A stretch of 64,000 nt of DNA from Ceratobasidium sp. AG-K (taxonomy: Eukaryota; Basidiomycota; Agaricomycetes; Cantharellales; Ceratobasidiaceae), in the NCBI GenBank assembly GCA_037039685.1, contig JAWNGF010000001.1:3658001-3722000 (forward strand), in the 5' to 3' direction. Shown here piece by piece: positions 1 to 9,713 of the stretch; the first letter of the stretch is position 1, and each line of letters opens with the position of its first letter. The notes beneath the pieces were generated by a model. The model saw only the letters and a list, made by a program, of their open reading frames with translations. It was not told where the DNA came from and did no database searches. Made by a program: the position numbers and the translations under genes.

Positions 1-2420
1 TGAGAAAACGGTATGTGGGTTTAATTAGTGAATGCAGTCACTTACTGTGCGCCTCATTGCGCATCTAGGTCAACGGCCACATCCAAAAGCGCGACGTCAA
101 GTACCTCGAAGAATGCAAACAAAATCGGGAAGACTGGGCCGCTGAAGTGGGCAGGTTGCAAGTACTACTACCCGTAGAGGACGCACGAGATAAATTGCGG
201 GATGAGGAACTACCCATGATGAGGCAACGAGTTGGCGAACTCGGTGAGAAGTCGGCCAGGGCTACTACCGAGGCCGAGGAGGTCAGTAAGCTTTTTGTTT
301 CTGACCCAAGTTTGGGCCTACTGAGCATGCTCTAGGCCGAAGCTGCACTGAAAACCGCCAAAGCGGGACAGAAAGAACTCCAGTCGCTGAAAAGCCATGC
401 AGGAGTAGTTACACGAACCCAACATGAAGTGAAATCTCTGCAACGAGAAATTCAACAACATGAGCGCGACTTGGCAGCCACAGGATCCACGCAGACAGCT
501 GACGAGGTGCAGGCGGAAATCGATCAATGCGGGGCACACATGTGAGTGTGTCAATTGCGCATATGCTCGGCTGAAATTGAAATTCTTGGGATGCACAGCA
601 AGACTCTAGACCGTGAACGGACATCCTTGATGACTGAGCGAGACAGACAAAACCAAAAACTACGTGGCCTCGAAAACGAGTATGCTGCGAGGCAACTCGA
701 GGAGAGCGAGATGAAGAATAGAATGAGGGACCGAGATTTGTTGATAAAGGAGATTGAGACGCTGACAGGCGATAACGTGGAAAGCGGCAGTAGACTTAAG
801 GTTCGTCTGGTCTTCAGCGGCCTCGACTGAGTATGAAGGTTCACCTCCGAATATTCTGTGACTAGGCGATCGAGGGGAAGCTTGCGGTGGCACAGCAACC
901 GCTACAAAAACTTGAGCAGGAGCAGAAGCAGTTTCAGGCTGAGCACAACTCCAAGATCTCTCTCGCTTCTCGAAAGGTTCAAGAACTTAATTCGGCCATC
1001 GATCGCTTGGAAAATATTTCCGCGCCAATTGAAAAGTGAGTAGTTCCGGGTTTGGTTGGGGGATTCTCATGATTAACAATACATCGGATCCTAGGTATAT
1101 CCGCGAACGAAGGGACCGCGCATTAAGGCAGTGCGAGACACGCGTCTCTGAAGCAGCCACTAGTATTGCCGAGCTCGAACAATCGGTCCAGGGACTTCGA
1201 GCTGAAGTCGCAGAGATAGATCGGGAAATTCACGAGTCTGGCGCCACGCTTGCCAAGTTCCGGGACAACTTGAACCTGAGGAAGATGAAACAAGAAATCG
1301 AGGGCTTGCAAGCGGAAATTGACGAACACGACTTGGAGCAGGCCGGGTCCGCCAAGGCACAGTTTGAGGAACGATATCAAATCGAGAAAGAGAAGGAGAA
1401 CAAGTTGCGATCGAAGGTGCGCATTGGGCCACGAAGACTTGGCACCGCTAACAAGCCTAGCCCATTTTAGCAAGCGCGCTTGGCGGGGGAATTAGGCATT
1501 CTTAAAAGTCAACTCAAGACGTCCAGGCAAGAACTAACAAGTCAGTTCCAAGGAATTCATGAGAAATATACCAAACAACTCGCCAGGTCAAGGTTAGTAA
1601 GTCCACCGTATTAGGATTAACCTTCCCCAAACCAGCAAGTGTATCCAGATGGACCGATATGGTGAACAACGACCTTGAAATAATACGCCAAGGCATTGGA
1701 CGATGAAATCTATTTAAACTGATTACTGAATCACGCATTAAGTAAAACATGAAACCAGCGCCAATGTGCGCTTGGAGGAAGTGAACGATACGATGCGCGT
1801 CATCTTTGGAATAAGGACATACAAGGAACCTGGTCCGTTTCTCGATGTGGGCTGGATGTGTGGGGGGTGGGGGCGTATCATGAGCTAACTATTGTTACTA
1901 CACAGATATTGACGTATTAAAATTGTATCAGACCCAGACGGCGGTGGCACTGGGACTAAAAAGGCTGTCCTAACAATTATCGAGTAAGCCCAAACTCTCA
2001 GCACAAGATGTCCCACGGTTCTAACGACCGTAGAAAAGGTTGTGATGATGAAAAAGATCGGGGTCGAAATTGGGACATGCGTGGGCGCTGCAGCGCAGGC
2101 CAGAAAATGCTGGCTTCGATCATTATCCGGCTCGCGCTTATCAGACTCTTTTGGACAAAACTGTGAATCCTCGCTCTCGACGAGCCAACAAGATGCGCTC
2201 GACACGGAAAACATCGACGCCTTGGCTGGAAGTTTAGTAGATATAATCAACGAAAGGCGTGCATATGAGGCAACTTCCCGCTGATCATTATCACCCACCC
2301 ATGAACGAAAGTTTTTCTGCGAATACTGTGGCCAGGCCTGAAGTTAATGGAGTAGTTATTGGTGAAGCTATTTCTCAGATTCATCATTGAGTATATGCTT
2401 ACCAGCCTCCACATGCAGGC
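1..2420 (+). pseudogene. RAD50: RAD50 DNA-repair ATPase, 3' half, C-terminal lobe frameshifted
   Basis: RAD50 is the SMC-like ATPase of the Mre11 complex, which binds and tethers DNA breaks. The window starts inside its distal coiled coil. Open exons separated by short GT-AG introns run from about 69-281, 335-540, 597-800, 866-1035, 1096-1417 and 1471-1592, and encode heptad-rich coil. Recognisable family motifs include EQAGSAKAQFEERY near 1340 and the return-coil to C-lobe passage near 1640-1720. The C-terminal lobe follows: the signature region reads WDMRGRCSAGQKMLAS near 2075, then Walker B (LALDEPT) near 2170 and the D-loop region near 2200. From about 1680 onward the frame is lost at least six times by single-base indels (near 1682, 1810, 1929, 2132, 2165 and 2186), while the upstream exons stay open. 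I infer a decaying gene or 3' fragment. Uncorrected sequencing indels are the alternative. The start lies outside the window. Confidence 0.8.
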
Positions 2421-2824
2421 GAGTACCGTGCGGGATAGTCCGACAGAAATCCGATATCCGGAGGAGACAGCGCTTCAACTAAGGTCGAAATTGCGAGCCA
2501 GACAACGTTGTATATATATATGTTTACAAACTGCCAGTATATCAATCCACCCTGGGCACTATTCGACATTCATGTTATCGGTCCATGCCAGGGACTGCTA
2601 TCCGATTGCTTCAGCCGCTTGGGCTTTGACCGCCTCCCATGAAAGATGAATTCCTAAAACTCTGTCTTTTCGATGGGATTCCTAGATTTGACAACTAGCC
2701 CTCCCAGAGTGTCCCTGTTGATAACGCCTGATCGAGTGAACGAACCGATGCACGGAAAGGCGCGGAAGTGACAGTCTAGCCTTAGCAATTTCCCTGTACA
2801 CTGGCATATCCGAGTGCGGAAAGT
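2421..2824. other. Intergenic, no gene seen
   Basis: No recognisable coding similarity. The single 96-codon open frame here has no domain, no intron signals and no codon pattern like that of the neighbouring exons. Confidence 0.5.
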
Positions 2825-2904
2825 CTAACCTAACCTAACCTAACCTAACCTAACCTAACCTAACCTAACCTAACCTAACCTAACCTAACCTAACCTAACC
2901 TAAC
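2825..2904. repeat. (CCTAA)n tandem repeat, about 16 copies
   Basis: An uninterrupted run of the 5-bp unit CCTAA (TTAGG on the other strand) over about 80 bp. It resembles a telomeric motif but lacks the third C of the usual fungal CCCTAA. It lies between the broken RAD50 and a transposon nest. A shorter run of the same unit occurs at about 17006-17024, beside another rearranged element. Confidence 0.95.
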
Positions 2905-3855
2905 TATGTATCTACACGTTTCTCCCACATAATCCATTTTTCACTCTGTCAGTCACGTTGGCAGAGCACAAAGTGCACTCTGTTGATTATCAATGAACTA
3001 TCCCGCCTTTGACGGTCCTTTTTTGGGCGCATATATGCGTGAATTCCTGCCACTTCAGTGAAATACCCTGTGCTTATTGACCATTGTTTCAATTCTATTT
3101 GCTGTATATTTTTCTTGACCAAGCAACTAGATTGTCATGGAAGGGTCCTGCTCCTATTACAGGATGCGTATGAGTTGCTGAGTAAGCCGGTGAAGTGGAG
3201 TTTGATCATGACTTCTCTGGGTGTGCTGCAGTGCGCAACCTGAGTACGCAAGCAGCAAGTGTGTCGGTTTTGCGTGGCACAGATGACTGACTCTGTATGA
3301 CCAAAGTCGTGTAGCAGTGATTGTACTCCGGTCGCAAGGTGGCACTGAGTGGGGTGCAGTAGGACACTGAAGAGTGCGTGTCATAGCTTGCAAGCGCAGT
3401 ACGCATGCCACACCAGCAGCAAACTGGCCGATGGGTATGCGCGGACGCAAGTGTATACAAGTCTTACATGTATGTAGCAGTTAGGGTAGGGCATACGATT
3501 GTCACAGCCATTGTAAGACACTCTATGTGTGTGACAGGAACCAGTGTGTCCGTGGCCTGTCCGGGTCTGCAAACTCCAGTGGTAGACAGCAGCTGGGTAC
3601 AAAACCAGCACGCGGCACGCACATGAGTGCTCCGCAACACGAGTTGTGAGGTCAGCAGCACAAGGTTTACATTGGACTTGCCCTGTCTCTGCTATGCTGC
3701 AGCATGGGACTGGAGTTTGTGAGCCAAGGCTGGGGGGGAAGTGGTCAGTTTTGCACAGTTCTGAGGACTGAGTGGGCATGCCAGCAGTTGTGCCGCAGTC
3801 TGCGTACTCCAGTCGCAAGCTGCCACAGGGCAAAGGAGGGCTATGCAACAGCCTT
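2905..3855. other. Repeat-derived spacer with a dispersed short motif
   Basis: No gene recognised. The motif TACTCCGGTCGCAAG and variants of it recur here (about 3325, 3800) and further right (about 3880 inverted, 5330, 5565, 6215). The stretch is therefore probably built from decayed relatives of the foldback elements next to it. Confidence 0.4.
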
Positions 3856-3984
3856 GCGTCATGCTGCAGCCCGCGACCGGAGTATGCTAATCAGTCAAGC
3901 GCCTCTTGGCTAATGGATATCCGCAAACACATGCACACATACAGTACCTTGTATGCATATAGCAAATAGATGCATGTTGATGTA

Positions 3985-5254
3985 CTAGGCCTCCCCTAAA
4001 GAGCGTGACCAAATGCACGTGACCAGGTTGAAACCCAACCTTTTTGCTCCAAATGACTTGTGCTTGCAACACTACTATTTCTGCTGTTAATCGGGGTCGT
4101 ATCCTTGCCCTGAGGGAGGAAGGCTACAAACACCATGAAATTGCCACTCGTCTGGGCATTTCCCGTAGTGTTGTGTCCAAGATTCTGAAGTACAACAGAA
4201 AATACAATACCCCTCTTCCTTGCCCCCGCTCTGGTCGCCCATCTGCAGTTGATGCCCGTACTAAGCACAGGATTATCCAGACAATCCGCAAGCATTGTTT
4301 TGAGCCCTACGCAGCCATTGCTGAGCGCATTGGCTTTGTCAGTGGCCACATGGTTCAGAAGGTTGCCAAAGAAGCCGGATACAATTGCCGTGTTGCCGTC
4401 ACCAAGCCACTCCTCAAGCCCGTTACAATTGACAAACAGGTCGCATGGGCCCAGAATAACGACAGGCGGGACTGGGCAGAAGTTATGTGGACTGATGAGG
4501 TGCATATCAACACTGGGGAAAAGCCAGGGCGCCTGATGGTCACCCGTTGGGCAGATGAGGCCTACCTGCCCAAATGTGTGGCTTCCAGTTACTACAGTGG
4601 TTGGCAATCACTTATGCTTTGGGGGGCAATTGTGCAGGGCAGAAAGGGTCTGATCATCCGCATCGAAACCTCACCGTATTTGACGAACAAATATGGGCGT
4701 CAAACTGGTGGGGGCCTCAAGTCTCAAGGCTACACTGACCAAGTCCTCTCGGGACCTCTGTGCGACTTTTGGAACCAGCTGAAGGAAGAGAGGGGTTGCA
4801 AAATTTTAATTGTAGAAGATGGCACCCCATGTCATAAGGGACCGGCTGCCAAACGGGTACAAGAAGCTCTGGGTATCAAGCAACTCCCTCATCCCCCCAG
4901 TTCTCCTGACCTAAACCCGATTGAGCCAATATGGCGTCTCCTCAAATCGCGTGTTTTCAAGATCCCAGGAGCTCGACAAAACCCTCAAGCTCTTTGGGAG
5001 GCTGTGCAACAGGCTTGGGAGTCCATAACTCCCAAAGATATTGATAAACATACTGGGAAGATGGATGCTTGAGTACAAGCCGTTAAACGTGCCAAAGGGT
5101 CCCACACCAGGTTCTGATCATGTAATGGTCTTGTTTAAATGTATTATACACAGAAAATTGCACCTGGATTGCTGTGTAATGAAGTACAAGCAAATCTTTG
5201 CATGTACAGGGGGGCAGAGTGATCACGTGGTCACGCTCTTTAGGGGAGGCCTAG
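3985..5254 (+). mobile_element. Tc1/mariner DNA transposon, apparently intact
   Basis: A 1270-bp element with perfect 27-bp terminal inverted repeats (3985-4011 and 5228-5254) beginning CTAGGCCTCCCC. It is flanked by the TA target duplication at 3983-3984 and 5255-5256. It carries one full-length DD34E transposase. Perfect ends and an open frame indicate a recent, possibly active copy. Confidence 0.93.
4053..5072 (+). CDS. Tc1/mariner family transposase (DD34E)
   Basis: A 339-residue nuclear DNA transposase expected to cut out and paste its own element at TA sites. The N-terminal third has a helix-turn-helix of the paired type (EIATRLGISRSVVSKI, about residues 30-45). The catalytic RNase-H-like domain shows the DDE triad: D in MWTDEVHINTG, D in LIVEDGTPCH, and E in SPDLNPIEPIWRLLK. 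Exactly 34 residues lie between the second D and the E. An in-frame TTG lies 9 bases upstream, but the ATG at 4053 is the natural start. There is no intron, frameshift or stop. Both terminal inverted repeats are intact, so the copy looks complete. Codon use and sequence freshness contrast with the decayed repeats around it. Confidence 0.93.
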   Translation: MTCACNTTISAVNRGRILALREEGYKHHEIATRLGISRSVVSKILKYNRKYNTPLPCPRSGRPSAVDARTKHRIIQTIRKHCFEPYAAIAERIGFVSGHMVQKVAKEAGYNCRVAVTKPLLKPVTIDKQVAWAQNNDRRDWAEVMWTDEVHINTGEKPGRLMVTRWADEAYLPKCVASSYYSGWQSLMLWGAIVQGRKGLIIRIETSPYLTNKYGRQTGGGLKSQGYTDQVLSGPLCDFWNQLKEERGCKILIVEDGTPCHKGPAAKRVQEALGIKQLPHPPSSPDLNPIEPIWRLLKSRVFKIPGARQNPQALWEAVQQAWESITPKDIDKHTGKMDA

Positions 5255-5256
5255 TA

Positions 5257-5456
5257 CATAATATATTCAACATACGTGCAAGATGCAAGGTTGTTTGAGC
5301 CTTGCACCAGTCTGGGTCCTCCGTGTGCAAGCTGCAGCAGGGCACTAAGAGCTTATGTTGTTGGCTCCGGCCCTTTTGCAGCTTGCATACGGAGGACACA
5401 GACTGGTGCAAGGCTCAAACAACCTTGCATCTCACACGCATGTTGAATATATTATG
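5257..5456. mobile_element. Inner foldback MITE, 200 bp
   Basis: A near-perfect hairpin starting CATAATATATTCAAC and ending with its reverse complement. The arms are about 95 bp around a GC-rich loop, flanked by TA at 5255-5256 and 5457-5458. It directly abuts the Tc1/mariner element and shares its right-hand TA. Confidence 0.88.
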
Positions 5457-5579
5457 TACATCAACATGCATCTATTTGCTATATGCATACAAGGTACTGT
5501 ATGCATGCGTGTGTTTGCGGATATCCATTAGCCAAGAGGCGCTAGACTGATTAGCATACTCTGGTTGCATGCTGCAGCA

Positions 5580-5689
5580 TGGCAGGGACAAGGTGGGGAG
5601 ATGTGGCTTGCTCAGTGTTGTTGTTAATAGCATGATAGTGGGGTGGGTCTCAGCACATACCACACAACCTGACACTGTAATCATACCGG
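5580..5689. other. Spacer, no gene
   Basis: Short non-coding stretch between the foldback arm and the duplicated block. Confidence 0.4.
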
Positions 5690-6740
5690 CTATGTTGCAG
5701 GTACTTAGCTGCTAGGGCCACAGCAATAATGATTAAATACCTGTATGTTATGTTTAATACTTGTCTGTTAGTGTAGGTAGAATAGAATAGGCACTAAAAT
5801 AGAGATTTTGAAGAGAGTATAGTACAGACAAGAGAATGGGTAGGATAAAATATGAGACATAGATAGAAAACTATGCTATGCCCAAAAGACTCTCCTACCC
5901 ATGTTGGTGGGGATTTTTGTGGTATGAAGTGATATGGCTGAGACAAATTATGGACTCCTTGGTATTATGGCTCCTACACTCTGCAGATATGTTGGGCTTT
6001 TGGAGATTTCATACATGCTTGTCTAAGTGCATGGTTGAATGCTGTATTTCAGGGTTATGTGTGTCAACCATCTGTATGTATTGGCTGTGATTTCCCATTG
6101 CCATTGAGCCAAAACCTGGGACCTAGTAGGGCTTATACACCTGGTCACTGAGCAGGTACAAGGGCACAAAGCGCTGATGCAATTCTCTCCTGGTAATGAT
6201 GAGCCTTTCCCCTGTCTGCGTACTCTGTATGCAAGCTTCAGTGGGGCAGCAGACACAAACACATCTGCCTCATGGTTATGTGCTTTGGTAATTTTGCAGA
6301 GGATCAGGGCCGGGGTAGGACTTGGGGCACAGCACACCTGACCCAGCAATCATACTGATTATGTATTGGGCACTCAGCTGTTGGTACTGAAGCAAGGATC
6401 ATTGAGTATATATACTTAATAATTGTCTGTTAGTGTATATAGAATAGAATAGGACTAAATGACTGACCTACCCCTGTTGGTGATGAGTGTCATGGTATTA
6501 AGTCATCTGGCTGAGACAAACTGTGGGCTTCTTGGTGTTCTGCCTGTTACGTTGTGCATATATGCAGTGATTTTTAAGGTTGTATACATCTGTGTCTAAG
6601 TACATGATTGTATGCTGTGTTTCCATGCTATGTGTGTCATCTACCCATATGTGTAGACTTTGGTATCCTGGTGCCAGTGTTTCCAACCTGGACTTGAGTG
6701 TGTAACCTAGGACCTAGGTTGGACTACCTGGAGCTCAACC
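5690..6740. repeat. Diverged direct duplication, about 0.67-kb unit
   Basis: About 5690-6110 and 6350-6740 align as direct repeats. Both hold TGTCTGTTAGTGTA followed by AGAATAGAATAGG, then GGCTGAGACAAA, then a block ending in ACCTGGGACCTAG or its variant. They are about 670 bp apart and clearly diverged. No reading frame is shared between the copies, so this is an old non-coding tandem duplication. Confidence 0.7.
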
Positions 6741-8001
6741 TAGCACAACCTAGAAGGCCTTATAACAAGGGGATGAGCACTGATGAGGTGTCATACCAAA
6801 AGCGCTAGTATACATTGTGTGCTAGCTCTTTGCTTTCATCCCCACTTCGCTTGTGCTTGCTGCGCTTTGCACTCGCTCCGTTCCATCCCGTGTCTAGCCT
6901 AACTAAAGCTGAGAGTGAAGGCAAAGGCAGGCATGGGAGCAAGGATGAGGGTGGAACTGAGGGTGGAACTGAAGATGGAAGTGAGTGTGAAGGCAAGGGT
7001 GGAGACAACCAGGGCAAATACCAGGGGGAAGGTGATGGTGACAAGTATGAGTATGAGGAAACGGAAGCCAATTGAATGGCAAGGTGGAGTAAGAGATGCA
7101 GTGGGTACAGAGGCCTGGCAGTTCCGCCATTATGGGTTTGTCTATGTGCATGTTATGTATCCTTGACAAGTGGGCAATGTGGGTGTGTGTGTGGGTGTGG
7201 GTGTGTGTGCATAGGAGGAAATTCCAAAAGATCAGATAGTGCTGAGAGATGAGCGTGACCAGGTTGTGTATGTTGCAAGGAAATGGGTTGTGAGCTACAT
7301 AAGGTATTGGTGGTGGGAGCTAGAGTTTCAGATCTTACAATGGGAGGGGGGGGGAATTCATAGCAAGCAAACCTCACCTAGGCATTGAACAACTCAAAGG
7401 CACCTAGACATTGACCAACTCAAAGGCCAATCTCTTGGTCAAAAACTCAGGAATATCATGGTGCCTTGGGTGTCCCATGGAAAAACTAGTGGCCATGCAT
7501 CATGGTGGCTCCAGAGCGCAGAGGATATGGTGATAGGTCTTTGGATGGAACAGACCCTGGAGGTGCTCCGATGTAGATGTGGAGGGCAAATTTTGAGCCA
7601 GCAACCAGAATCAGCAGTATATGTAAGTTAATGTAGTGGTGTCCACTACTCGGCCCTTCTGTTGCAACTCTTGTGAACTGCTGTAACAGGATTTGAATTG
7701 GGTGAGCTGGGGCACCTACTCAGAATATCTTACCAAAGAGGACTGTGACTGTAGTGCCAACGGTGCAAAGAGGTGAGACACATGTAGAATGTTGAGAAAT
7801 CTTAGTCGTTATAGGTAGCTTACACTGTGATTGGGAGGTGTGCCAGAAGTTGGGCCATGTACAAGTGGCCTGATAATGGCAGAAGATGAACCTTGTGGTA
7901 ACATCAGGTCAGGGCTCTTGATGCTCATGGATCCGACTGGGTCTAGTAAACCTGCCCAATGGTCTGTACACTTTTGCTATTGGTATGTGAATCTTCCCTG
8001 T
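6741..8001. other. Non-coding spacer with low-complexity patches
   Basis: No gene recognised. 6900-6990 is a degenerate GAGGGTGGAACT-type minisatellite that creates spurious open frames on both strands. 7178-7210 is a GT-rich microsatellite. 7374-7425 contains two copies of a 26-bp unit ending in AACTCAAAGG. The last five bases, CCTGT at 7997-8001, are the target duplication of element A. Confidence 0.5.
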
Positions 8002-8417
8002 TGTCATGAGCTGACTAAGCTCAGACATTTTATTCTGATTTTATATCTTTTTTTCCGAACACTTTCCTTTTATGGTACAAATGTCCTCTGGCGCTTAACT
8101 TGTATCATGTGATGTATTTGTCTTTCCATTTGATATTGGTGATGCTTCCGGAACTTCCAGAATGTCGAGTCATACCTCTTATCTCACTTATCATCGGTTG
8201 TACTCGGCTTTCCCACACTGATAGATGATGACGTGGCATTGATCCCTCATGTATATAAACCCAGAGGTCAAGCCGGTTAACGACAAGGCTTGACCTCCTC
8301 TCCACTAGGACTTGCTCAATCAAATCCTCTAAACTATCACTATTCCTTGGGTTCTAAGACTTGTCTAAGTCGAACCCCTTAACCTTTATATATACCTAAT
8401 TTACCCAAGTCGGGACA
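8002..8417 (+). repeat. Element A 5' LTR
   Basis: 416 bp, starting TGTCATGAG and ending GTCGGGACA. It matches the 3' LTR except for one extra T in a run near 8048-8054. It contains a TATA box and a 10-bp inverted pair (8265-8274 with 8287-8296). Confidence 0.95.
8252..8259 (+). promoter_or_regulatory. LTR TATA box
   Basis: TATATAAA in the LTR. A start site about 25-35 bp downstream would fall near 8280-8287, just where the primer-site complement begins. That would make U3 about 280 bp and R-U5 about 135 bp. Confidence 0.7.
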
Positions 8418-8419
8418 TT

Positions 8420-8431
8420 AGGTCAAGCCTT
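8420..8431 (+). promoter_or_regulatory. Putative self-priming primer-binding site
   Basis: AGGTCAAGCCTT lies 2 nt after the LTR. It is the exact reverse complement of AAGGCTTGACCT at 8285-8296, which is at or next to the predicted 5' end of the mRNA. This is the arrangement known for Tf1-type elements, where the folded mRNA 5' end primes minus-strand synthesis instead of a tRNA. Confidence 0.7.
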
Positions 8432-8695
8432 TTAAAGCATCAGCCTCAAAGCTCCTGCTTTTTCCACCAAGTAGATAGAACGTACACGGGAAAACGGGCA
8501 TAGTACAACGGACGAAGAGCTATACTTGATATAGACCAGTAGTCCCACGTCGCTATACGCTGTCAGTGAACCCAATCGTTATCCTCTTTTGGGTCATAGC
8601 GGCTTTAGTCAGCTAAATACACCCTCACTCTGTTATACACTGTCGCTATCACGCCCGCCCAAGGCTGTTGATAACTGATAAGATCAGAAAAGGAG

Positions 8696-8703
8696 TATAT
8701 AAA
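8696..8703 (+). promoter_or_regulatory. Internal TATA-like box in leader
   Basis: A second TATATAAA about 200 bp upstream of the first leader ORF. It could give a shorter transcript, or be chance in AT-rich sequence. No other promoter evidence. Confidence 0.3.
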
Positions 8704-8889
8704 GCAAAAGCTTAGCGTCTAGCACCCTTCACATCCAAATCAACATCTTGAGGAAGCCAGATCCTCTCAAGCGAAACTGGAAAGTGGTCGGAGCACCACC
8801 CAAGTTAACACTCTTATCCATCAAGAACCACATCAACCCGTCGTTTCCATCAGTACGCACTAAAAAGGAACTAATTAGTAACTAACTAA

Positions 8890-9516
8890 TTAACCTTAAA
8901 AGTGTTCCCCGCATTTTTTAGCCTCTGCGAAGCAGTCTTTAGACTAAAGGACTTCGTACTTGATCTAGACACCAAAGTCGACGAATTAAACAGTCGAATC
9001 GAAGTGCTAGAAGAAGATCAAGTTGAACAAGCAGAGGATCTAAGGGTTGAACGTACCAGAAACGACGAAAACCACAATCAACTCGAAGCCGATTATCAAT
9101 CCCTCCATTCAAGGCTCGAGTTCATCGAAATTAACCTCGACAATACAAATAAGCAACAAGCCGATCAAGATCGTGTCCAAAGCATAAATCTAGCGGACAC
9201 TAATATCGAAGTCGAGCGATTGCAAGAACAAACCCGTGTCTTGATCGAAAACTGCGACCAACTTATAAAAATCCAAGAAAAACACACTCGAAAGGTCGAA
9301 AATCTCATCAGCAACAACAAACGTCAGTGGCGTACTATCGAAACCCTTAAAGACAAAATCAAGGGCAAATACTGTCATCAAGCAGCAGAAGTGCGTATTC
9401 CTATCAATCAGGATTACCGCCTTCTAAATCACCTTAATACTATCGCACCCAACCCTTTCCAGTGGGACCAAGACCTCGACTCACACAGGAACAACACAGG
9501 GAACAACTTAGACTAG
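8890..9516 (+). CDS. Leader ORFa: coiled-coil protein with no methionine codon
   Basis: Open frame of 208 codons, or 204 from the GTG at 8902 (A at -3), with no ATG anywhere in it. The product is strongly charged and heptad-rich over about residues 15-165 (for example VDELNSRIEVLEEDQVEQAE and RLQEQTRVLIENC), so it is predicted to be a long coiled coil. The amino-acid pattern is that of a real protein. The frame begins just after a branch-point-like CTAAC (8882-8886) and a T-rich AG (8913-8921), so a spliced start is possible, but no ATG exists upstream in the leader either. The next ORF overlaps its end in the -1 frame. No similarity to known gag or pol domains recognised. Initiation must be non-AUG or by an unusual route. 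Function unknown. Confidence 0.55.
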   Translation, partial: LTLKVFPAFFSLCEAVFRLKDFVLDLDTKVDELNSRIEVLEEDQVEQAEDLRVERTRNDENHNQLEADYQSLHSRLEFIEINLDNTNKQQADQDRVQSINLADTNIEVERLQEQTRVLIENCDQLIKIQEKHTRKVENLISNNKRQWRTIETLKDKIKGKYCHQAAEVRIPINQDYRLLNHLNTIAPNPFQWDQDLDSHRNNTGNNLD

Positions 9517-9713
9517 AGTCCCTAAGACTTTTTATTGAAGACGTTCATCGTAACTACATATACGAACAGTACGACGAACTAGGTCAAATCAACGCGTTGT
9601 TCCTGGAAGACGAAAACCTTGAATTGATATTTTTGAGAAGCTTGCGCATCATTAAAGACAGAAGGGTTCGAAGAAGAATCCGTGATATTTTGTACGGTCT
9701 GGGATCCCAATAA
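9438..9713 (+). CDS. Leader ORFb: short basic/acidic ORF without ATG
   Basis: Open frame of about 91 codons in the -1 frame relative to ORFa, overlapping it by 79 nt. It again has no ATG (the first GTG is at 9462). The product is rich in Arg, Glu and Leu and ends in a basic stretch (RRVRRRIRD). In the overlap, CCCTTTC at 9453-9459 fits the X XXY YYZ slippery pattern in the ORFa frame, so ORFa-ORFb fusion by -1 frameshifting is possible. The stop is 25 nt before the gag ATG, a distance compatible with leaky scanning or reinitiation. Function unknown. Confidence 0.45.
   Translation, partial: YYRTQPFPVGPRPRLTQEQHREQLRLESLRLFIEDVHRNYIYEQYDELGQINALFLEDENLELIFLRSLRIIKDRRVRRRIRDILYGLGSQ
9453..9459 (+). 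promoter_or_regulatory. Possible -1 slippery heptamer ORFa/ORFb
   Basis: C CCT TTC in the ORFa frame, near the beginning of the ORFb open frame. Only the heptamer supports it; I identified no clear downstream stem. Confidence 0.3.

Larger units (their letters stand above)
3860..5579. mobile_element. Outer foldback MITE, split at its centre
   Basis: The left arm (about 3860-3984) and right arm (about 5457-5579) are imperfect reverse complements over about 120 bp. With the two inner insertions removed, the arms meet in the palindrome GATGTACATC, whose central TA was the insertion target. No coding capacity of its own. It is probably a non-autonomous TA-targeting element. Confidence 0.75.

Noticed and set aside
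2825..2904. True chromosome end
   Set aside because: Unique sequence and genes continue on both sides, so the tract is interstitial here.
5302..5550. 82-codon ORF across the inner MITE
   Set aside because: Its translation mirrors the opposite-strand ORF because the DNA is a hairpin; no coding signal.
6805..7170. Overlapping open frames on both strands rich in Gly/Glu or Ser/Pro
   Set aside because: They come from a degenerate GGAACT/GAGG minisatellite and GT run; no domain, and frames are equally open on both strands.
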